Assembly (NCBI GenBank): GCA_963931165.1
Contig: OZ006985.1
Coordinates: 1,674,001-1,738,000 of the forward strand
DNA length: 64,000 bases
Direction: 5' to 3'
Origin: Ornithoclostridium sp944380285
GTDB taxonomy: Bacteria > Bacillota > Clostridia > Christensenellales > UBA3700
The notes under the pieces are model-generated. The model was not told the origin of the DNA. It saw only the letters and a list, made by a program, of their open reading frames with translations, and did not search any database. The translations under genes and the position numbers were made by a program. Positions 59,568-64,000 of the stretch are shown here, piece by piece. Numbering within the stretch: position 1 is the first letter of the stretch; each line of letters begins with the position of its first letter.

Positions 59568-61091
59568 TCAGCCCTCCTTTTTGATGTCTCCGACGGTCTG
59601 TCTTCCGGAGATATCGCCCGAAAAATAGGCGCTGGAATAGCCCGAAAGCCTCATCGCGAAACCGCCGGCAAACCGAAGTCCGCGCGTCATATGGTCGTGC
59701 GCCATCATCTGTAGCCGCGGATTGAGCCCGTCCCAATATTGAGACTCGTATCCGTATATGCCGCCCTCGGGGTGCCCGCAATATCTTGCGTAAGTCATCG
59801 GAGTTGCGACAGAGATCTCTTCGATGCTGTCCCTGATCTTTGCGCCGGTGTCCTGCTCGAAGCGGTCGATCATCTTGTTTGCGACCTTTTCTTTGGTCTT
59901 TGCATAATCTTCGGGCTTGACGTTGCCCCAATCGTCGGACATATACAGCGTGGTGAAATACATCATCGATGTCCCCGGCGGCGAACATTCGGGATATGCC
60001 CTGTTGAGACACACCGTCGCCTGCACCTCGTTGGTATCGATCTTTTTCATTATCTCGTATTGTGCGGCGCTGTCCATCGTGTCATAGAGGAAGTAGTTGT
60101 GGTTCTCTATGCCGAGTTCGTCCGCGCTCTTGTTGAGTCCGAGGAACATCGTAAAGCCTCTGCCCGCAAGTTTGCGCGCATTGGTCGCGCGAACTATCTT
60201 TTCGGGCACGCCGTCCATCATCTTTCCGTATACGACCAGCGGCGAGCAATTGGCGATGACGTGCCTTGTGGCGATGCGTCTGCCGTCCTCAAGCACGACG
60301 CCTTCGACGCCGCCGTCCGCGCCCGTCTCTATCTTGACCGCCTCGGTGTTGAACCATATCTCGCCGCCCAGCTCCCTGATCCTCTCGCAAAGCGCGAGCG
60401 AGATCTCGTGTGATCTCATCTTCGGCATCATAGCGCCGCGCGAAATATATCGAATGACCATTGACGCGTAGTGTGAAAAGCTGAGATCGTCGCAATGCGC
60501 GCCGAGATAGCACCAATATGCCCTGAGGATGTCCTGCGCCTTTTTGGGCATGCGGATGGAATCGAGCACTTCGTTGACCGAATAGGAACCGGTGCGGACA
60601 TAGTTGCCGTACTCCTTGACCATCACCGAAGACTCGACGACGCCGTTGCGTTCGTTGGTGTATTTCTGCGCCGCACGCGTATCGTCGGCAAGCTGAAAGA
60701 ATCTTTCGGTCGAAAGCCTGCTTCCGGGGACTTCCTTTTCCATTTTGTCGATGAACGCCTTGACGCCGAAGGGCATCGTAACGTCCAACTTCTCCTTGCG
60801 GGCGATCACGCGGTACGCCTCGGGGATGGGCGTCCACTCGATCTTGTCGGTCACGCCGAGCGAGTCGAAAAGCGCCCTCACGTCGCCGCCGTTATCGGCG
60901 GGACCGAAGTCGTTGAGCTCGTGCAACGACGCCTCGAACTCGAAACGACCTCGGCGGAAGCTGGTCGCAAATCCGCCGGGCAGATTGTGCTTTTCGACCA
61001 CAAGCACTTTCGCGCCGCCCTGAAGCAACCTGATCGCCGCCACGAGACCGCCGTTTCCGGCGCCTATGACCACTGCATCATATTTGTCCAT
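59568..61091 (-). CDS. Phytoene-desaturase-like FAD oxidoreductase
   Basis: 507 residues. N-terminal dinucleotide-binding motif VVIGAGNGGLVAAIRLLQGG with the following EKHNLPGGFATSF, as in CrtI, retinol saturase and related enzymes; the C-terminal part has the second FAD contact (GFAMRLSGYSS). In anaerobes such proteins often act on isoprenoids, fatty acids or related lipids, frequently as reductases or isomerases. No carotenoid genes are nearby. GGAGG precedes the ATG; the gene shares its transcript with the ferredoxin-reductase-like gene, which may supply electrons. Confidence 0.85.
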   Translation of the reverse strand: MDKYDAVVIGAGNGGLVAAIRLLQGGAKVLVVEKHNLPGGFATSFRRGRFEFEASLHELNDFGPADNGGDVRALFDSLGVTDKIEWTPIPEAYRVIARKEKLDVTMPFGVKAFIDKMEKEVPGSRLSTERFFQLADDTRAAQKYTNERNGVVESSVMVKEYGNYVRTGSYSVNEVLDSIRMPKKAQDILRAYWCYLGAHCDDLSFSHYASMVIRYISRGAMMPKMRSHEISLALCERIRELGGEIWFNTEAVKIETGADGGVEGVVLEDGRRIATRHVIANCSPLVVYGKMMDGVPEKIVRATNARKLAGRGFTMFLGLNKSADELGIENHNYFLYDTMDSAAQYEIMKKIDTNEVQATVCLNRAYPECSPPGTSMMYFTTLYMSDDWGNVKPEDYAKTKEKVANKMIDRFEQDTGAKIRDSIEEISVATPMTYARYCGHPEGGIYGYESQYWDGLNPRLQMMAHDHMTRGLRFAGGFAMRLSGYSSAYFSGDISGRQTVGDIKKEG

Positions 61092-61120
61092 ATGTTCCTC
61101 CTGATCATTGTTATACTTAT

Positions 61121-61149
61121 ATTATATACCCCGATCGCCTCAAAGTCAA
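61121..61149 (-). promoter_or_regulatory. Promoter of the FAD oxidoreductase operon
   Basis: Minus strand TTGACT, 17-nt spacer, TATAAT. The interval 61150-61410 contains no gene or clear terminator; AAAATTTTTCCG-type runs only. Confidence 0.75.
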
Positions 61150-61410
61150 TATCCAAAATTTCCGCAGGCTCGATCATAGCCCGACAAATGCGCTTGACAA
61201 ACACAGGGCGGAAAATTTTTCCGACACACATTTTCCGAATGCCGTCTTTTCCGCTCCGCGATCTCTACGGAAAAAGTTCGCGATCTCTGACAAGGTGCAC
61301 TTTTCACGGCGCGTAAAGTATGCTTCAAACGGAAAAAGCAACGCTTGCCTACTCTGCCGCCGCGCGACGTGATCCGGATCGTCGGTTTTTGGATGTATCT
61401 GAACGAGGCG

Positions 61411-62376
61411 CTATTTTTGTATGTCCGTCAAAAGACGCAACGCGCCGGCGACCTCGCGTCCCCACTTTTCGGGTTCTTCGAAGATGGGCGAATGCGCGGA
61501 CTCGTCGAACGCGATCCACTTCTTGAAGGGCGCGTCGAGCGCGTCGTACCACCTGCGCACGATCGCGGTCGGGGTGTTGAAATCGTGTTCGCCCTGCGTA
61601 ACGATGATCGGCACTTCAAGGCGTGTGACATCCTTGTAGCTGACCGCGACGATGTCGTCCCAGAGTGCCTTGGACAGATACAGTCCGCCCTTGGCGTATT
61701 TGGCGATGTCGGACAGCGAATATTCCTTGGTCTTGAGCAGCGGCAGCAGCAGCGACTTGAACATGCCTTCGCGCTTTTTGTATGTGCCGCCGCCGAACTT
61801 GGACAGATAGTTGCGCTGGATCATCATCGCCTTGTCGGACGGATATCTGCCGTCCACGGGCGCGATGCCGTCGAGTTTTTTCAACGCCTTTTTGTCGCCG
61901 AGCCGCTCCGCCTCGCGCACGCAGAAGTCATATGATTCCTTTTCGTTTTCGGCGCCGTCGACGAACACGCCCTGCGCGACGTACGCGGCGATCTTTTGCG
62001 GACAGCGCACCGCGAGCGCGGTGCCGATCACCGTGCCCCAGCTGTGACCTGCAATGACGATCTTGTCTTGTCCGAACATTTCGCGCAAGATGTCGATCAC
62101 CGCCTCGGCGTCGTCGACGTAGGTCTTGACGGACAGCTTCTGCTTCTGGATGTCCTTGCGGTAGCTCTTGCCCGAACCGCGCTGATCCCAGCACACCATT
62201 GTGAAGTCATGCGCGAGCGACGATTGATTGTCCAGCACAAAGTGCCTGTCGCAAACCCCGGGGCCGCCGTGAATGAACAAGATCACCGGCAGTCCTTCCC
62301 TTTCCGCCCTGATGCGGATGTTTTGAGTGTCGCCGTTTACGACGACGTCCATGCTCTTGTCGATTGCATATTCCAT
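61411..62376 (-). CDS. Alpha/beta hydrolase, proline iminopeptidase-like
   Basis: 321 residues. Oxyanion-hole motif LFIHGGPG, nucleophile Ser in AGHSWGT near residue 112, Asp in TQGEHD and His in ESAHSP complete the triad. WDQRGSGKS is typical of the prolyl iminopeptidase/S33 group, though related esterases share it. The cap domain covers about 140-240. Start chosen at 62376 because GAGGAG precedes it. It follows the amidohydrolase gene after one base, so both belong to one operon, perhaps for peptide or cyclic-amide breakdown. Confidence 0.85.
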   Translation of the reverse strand: MEYAIDKSMDVVVNGDTQNIRIRAEREGLPVILFIHGGPGVCDRHFVLDNQSSLAHDFTMVCWDQRGSGKSYRKDIQKQKLSVKTYVDDAEAVIDILREMFGQDKIVIAGHSWGTVIGTALAVRCPQKIAAYVAQGVFVDGAENEKESYDFCVREAERLGDKKALKKLDGIAPVDGRYPSDKAMMIQRNYLSKFGGGTYKKREGMFKSLLLPLLKTKEYSLSDIAKYAKGGLYLSKALWDDIVAVSYKDVTRLEVPIIVTQGEHDFNTPTAIVRRWYDALDAPFKKWIAFDESAHSPIFEEPEKWGREVAGALRLLTDIQK

Positions 62377-62377
62377 A

Positions 62378-63682
62378 TCACAACTCCTCGGCGAGCTCGT
62401 CAAGCTGCGCCTCGATGTTCTTCATCTTGGACGGACGGGGACGCTTGATATATCTGCCCTGCGCCATCATTCCGTCGATGTCTCGCAATGCGCGAAGGTC
62501 TTTGAGCGGATCGCCCTTCAAGATGAGCAGATCCGCGCTCTTGCCCTCGGCGACCGAACCGGTCACGGCGTCTATGCCCAGCACGCGCGCGTTGCCTATC
62601 GTCGCGATCTCGAGCGCCTTCGCCGCGCCGACACCGAGCATCTTGTCGACATAGACCACCTCGCGCCAAGTGTTGTATTGAGTGCAAAATGGGCAGGACG
62701 CGTCCGTCCCGAGTCCGACGTCGATGCCTGCGTCAAAAGCGGCTTTTGCGCCTGCGGACATCCCCTGCAGCACGATCTCGGAATTGAATTTGCACATCTC
62801 GTTCATCTTGGTCACGTCGGGCGACAGCCTCGCGAACGGCAGCGCCGGCGAATAGGTGACGACGAACGCGCCGCCCCTGCCCTTGATCGCCTTTACGCTC
62901 TCCTCGTCCGGAGCCGCGCCGTGTTCGATCGTGTCCACTCCGCCCAGCGCCGCAATGCGCACGCCCTCGGTGCTTTGGACGTGAGCGGCAACCTTTTTGC
63001 CCAACGCGTGCGCCCTGTCGCAGACCGCTTTGACCTGCTCGAACGTCATCTTGACCTCGCCCGGCTCGCCGCGCTTTTTGGCATCCATAACGCCGCCCGT
63101 CACGCAGATCTTGACCAAGTCCGCGCCCTCTGCGACCACTTCGTCCACCAAAGCGACAAGCCCTTCGACCGTGTCCGACGTGCGCGCAAACGTCCCTGCG
63201 CCGTGACCTCCGGGCACAGTGATCGCCATGCCCGACACGAGCATTCTCAGCCCCTTTGCGCCGCCCTTGCCGGCGTCCGTCTTGCGCTTGAGCGCGATGT
63301 CGGAGCCGTAAAAGTCGCCCACCGTCCTGACAGTCGTCACGCCCGACAAAAGCTGCTTCTTCGCCGACGAAGCGACGAGCGCCGAAAGCACCTTGGCGCC
63401 GAGCTTTGTCTTGACGAACGCAAGCACCTTTTGCTGCGCCGATCCGCCGCCCAAAATCTTGCTCGGCATGCCTGTGCCGAACAGGTGAACATGTGCGTTG
63501 ATCAACCCGGGCACGACAAATTTACCGCTCGCGTCAATGACTTTGCAGCCGCTTTTGTCCGCCTCGCCGTGCGCGCATATCCTCACGATTTTGCCGCCGT
63601 CGACGACGATGTCGCGGTGCTCTTCGACCGCGCAGCCGCGCTCGACGTCGATCAAATTTACGTTCGAAACGATGTACTTCAT
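62378..63682 (-). CDS. Amidohydrolase-family metal-dependent hydrolase
   Basis: 434 residues. Metal ligands in order: NAHVHLF (HxH near residue 64), carboxylated-Lys position in LVKICVTGG, KVAAHVQ and TIEHGAAP His residues, and catalytic Asp in GLGTDAS. The PGLINAHVH and AEGKSADLLILKGDP frame segments are typical of imidazolonepropionase-like and Xaa-Pro/Xaa-Arg dipeptidase-like amidohydrolases. Cytoplasmic. GGGAGG precedes the ATG. The partner alpha/beta hydrolase suggests joint action on a peptide-like substrate. Confidence 0.87.
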   Translation of the reverse strand: MKYIVSNVNLIDVERGCAVEEHRDIVVDGGKIVRICAHGEADKSGCKVIDASGKFVVPGLINAHVHLFGTGMPSKILGGGSAQQKVLAFVKTKLGAKVLSALVASSAKKQLLSGVTTVRTVGDFYGSDIALKRKTDAGKGGAKGLRMLVSGMAITVPGGHGAGTFARTSDTVEGLVALVDEVVAEGADLVKICVTGGVMDAKKRGEPGEVKMTFEQVKAVCDRAHALGKKVAAHVQSTEGVRIAALGGVDTIEHGAAPDEESVKAIKGRGGAFVVTYSPALPFARLSPDVTKMNEMCKFNSEIVLQGMSAGAKAAFDAGIDVGLGTDASCPFCTQYNTWREVVYVDKMLGVGAAKALEIATIGNARVLGIDAVTGSVAEGKSADLLILKGDPLKDLRALRDIDGMMAQGRYIKRPRPSKMKNIEAQLDELAEEL

Positions 63683-63717
63683 ACCTTTCCTCCCGGCGGA
63701 AACATCCGCTTGACTAC

Positions 63718-63746
63718 ATTATAAAACAACAGCGCAAAATCGTCAA
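63718..63746 (-). promoter_or_regulatory. Promoter of the amidohydrolase operon
   Basis: Minus strand TTGACG, 17-nt spacer, TATAAT. Confidence 0.8.
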
Positions 63747-64000
63747 TATTTTGCGCCGTCGCAGGTCGTATTTTGACAAATTTTCCGACACCCTAGTGAG
63801 TCGTCACTTTTCTTTTTAATGCCATTTCGCGTCTTTATGCACCTAACTTTTGAAAGGGTGAACACTGCGCTCGGTTTGCTTGAACTTGATTTAAGATAAG
63901 CGTAATTTTTGTCAAGCCGATGTTCACGATATATTCGATTTTGCAATGCTCTTTTACTATGCACAAGTAAAAGAGCTTGGGATTCGTTTCTTTACTTCAC
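63747..64000. other. A+T-rich window edge, no gene assigned
   Basis: Base composition drops sharply. A minus-strand open frame of 73 codons (63743-63964) is not convincing. The inverted pair GCTCTTTTAC/GTAAAAGAGC at 63949-63977 could be a terminator for a gene beyond the edge. Confidence 0.3.

Overview
The window is about 57 percent G+C, densely coded, and reads as the chromosome of an anaerobic, probably gut-dwelling Clostridia-like Bacillota. The grounds are the anaerobic ribonucleotide reductase pair (nrdD/nrdG), a bacterial-type ProS with an editing insertion, split two-subunit transketolase, M20 PepV-type dipeptidase, tmRNA, GGAGG ribosome sites, and sigma-A promoters whose spacers are almost all exactly 17 nt. 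No rRNA operon or clear taxonomic marker is present, so nothing finer is claimed.

Layout. 0.1-3.4 kb: beta-mannosidase plus a nucleotide-pyrophosphatase-like hydrolase. 3.5-8.5 kb: YhhN membrane protein, proS, split transketolase. 8.7-12.75 kb: a repeat-rich stretch (102-bp tandem repeat, hairpin arrays, covarying hairpins) around a GtrA-like/DUF1508 fusion protein. 12.7-16.2 kb: cysK-comF-oligo-1,6-glucosidase operon (minus). 16.3-25 kb: GH2 hydrolase, small Lys/Ala-tailed protein, HAD phosphatase/acetyltransferase, nrdDG under an NrdR box, a tyrosine phosphatase and an HXXXD acyltransferase. 25.3-27.5 kb: XRE regulator, operator pair and lipoprotein; metallophosphoesterase. 27.7-28.5 kb: tRNA-Ser(CGA) followed by 153-bp repeats that each carry the tRNA 3' end. 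28.6-31.9 kb: A+T-rich island with gene fragments, a GIY-YIG protein and a divergent XRE regulator sharing three operator copies. 32-39 kb: AEC transporter, phosphatase, dipeptidase, leuS-serS, tmRNA. 39.3-44.1 kb: an islet between two copies of the tmRNA 3' end, carrying a BspA-type LRR lipoprotein and a two-component system, bordered by an IS30 transposase remnant. 44.7-45.5 kb: A+T-rich NERD-domain gene. 45.7-55.9 kb: a four-gene overlapping operon of two very large secreted proteins and an ABC exporter. 56-64 kb: membrane-anchored GH39-like hydrolase, FAD desaturase-like/ferredoxin-reductase-like pair, and an amidohydrolase/alpha-beta hydrolase pair.

How the genes fit together. Glycan use recurs (GH2 mannosidase, GH2 galactosidase/glucuronidase type, GH13 alpha-1,6-glucosidase, GH39-like enzyme, sugar O-acetyltransferase), feeding carbon to the pentose phosphate branch. 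Cell-surface biology is the other theme: LRR lipoprotein, MBG/InlB-repeat giant lipoprotein, beta-helix protein and an ABC exporter. Regulation is legible: NrdR box at nrdD, a TTGTGA/TCACAA palindrome at the surface operon, direct repeats for a SARP-like response regulator, and XRE operators.

The most unusual signals are (i) RNA-gene 3' ends repeated at the edges of a dispersed repeat at both tRNA-Ser and ssrA, (ii) four genes whose -10 box ends exactly 6 nt before the ATG (predicted leaderless mRNAs), (iii) hairpin arrays joined by GTGAAATG linkers and pairs of 44-nt hairpins with covarying stems, and (iv) the coupled surface-protein/ABC-exporter operon. All functional statements come from reading the sequence and from family knowledge; no searches were run.
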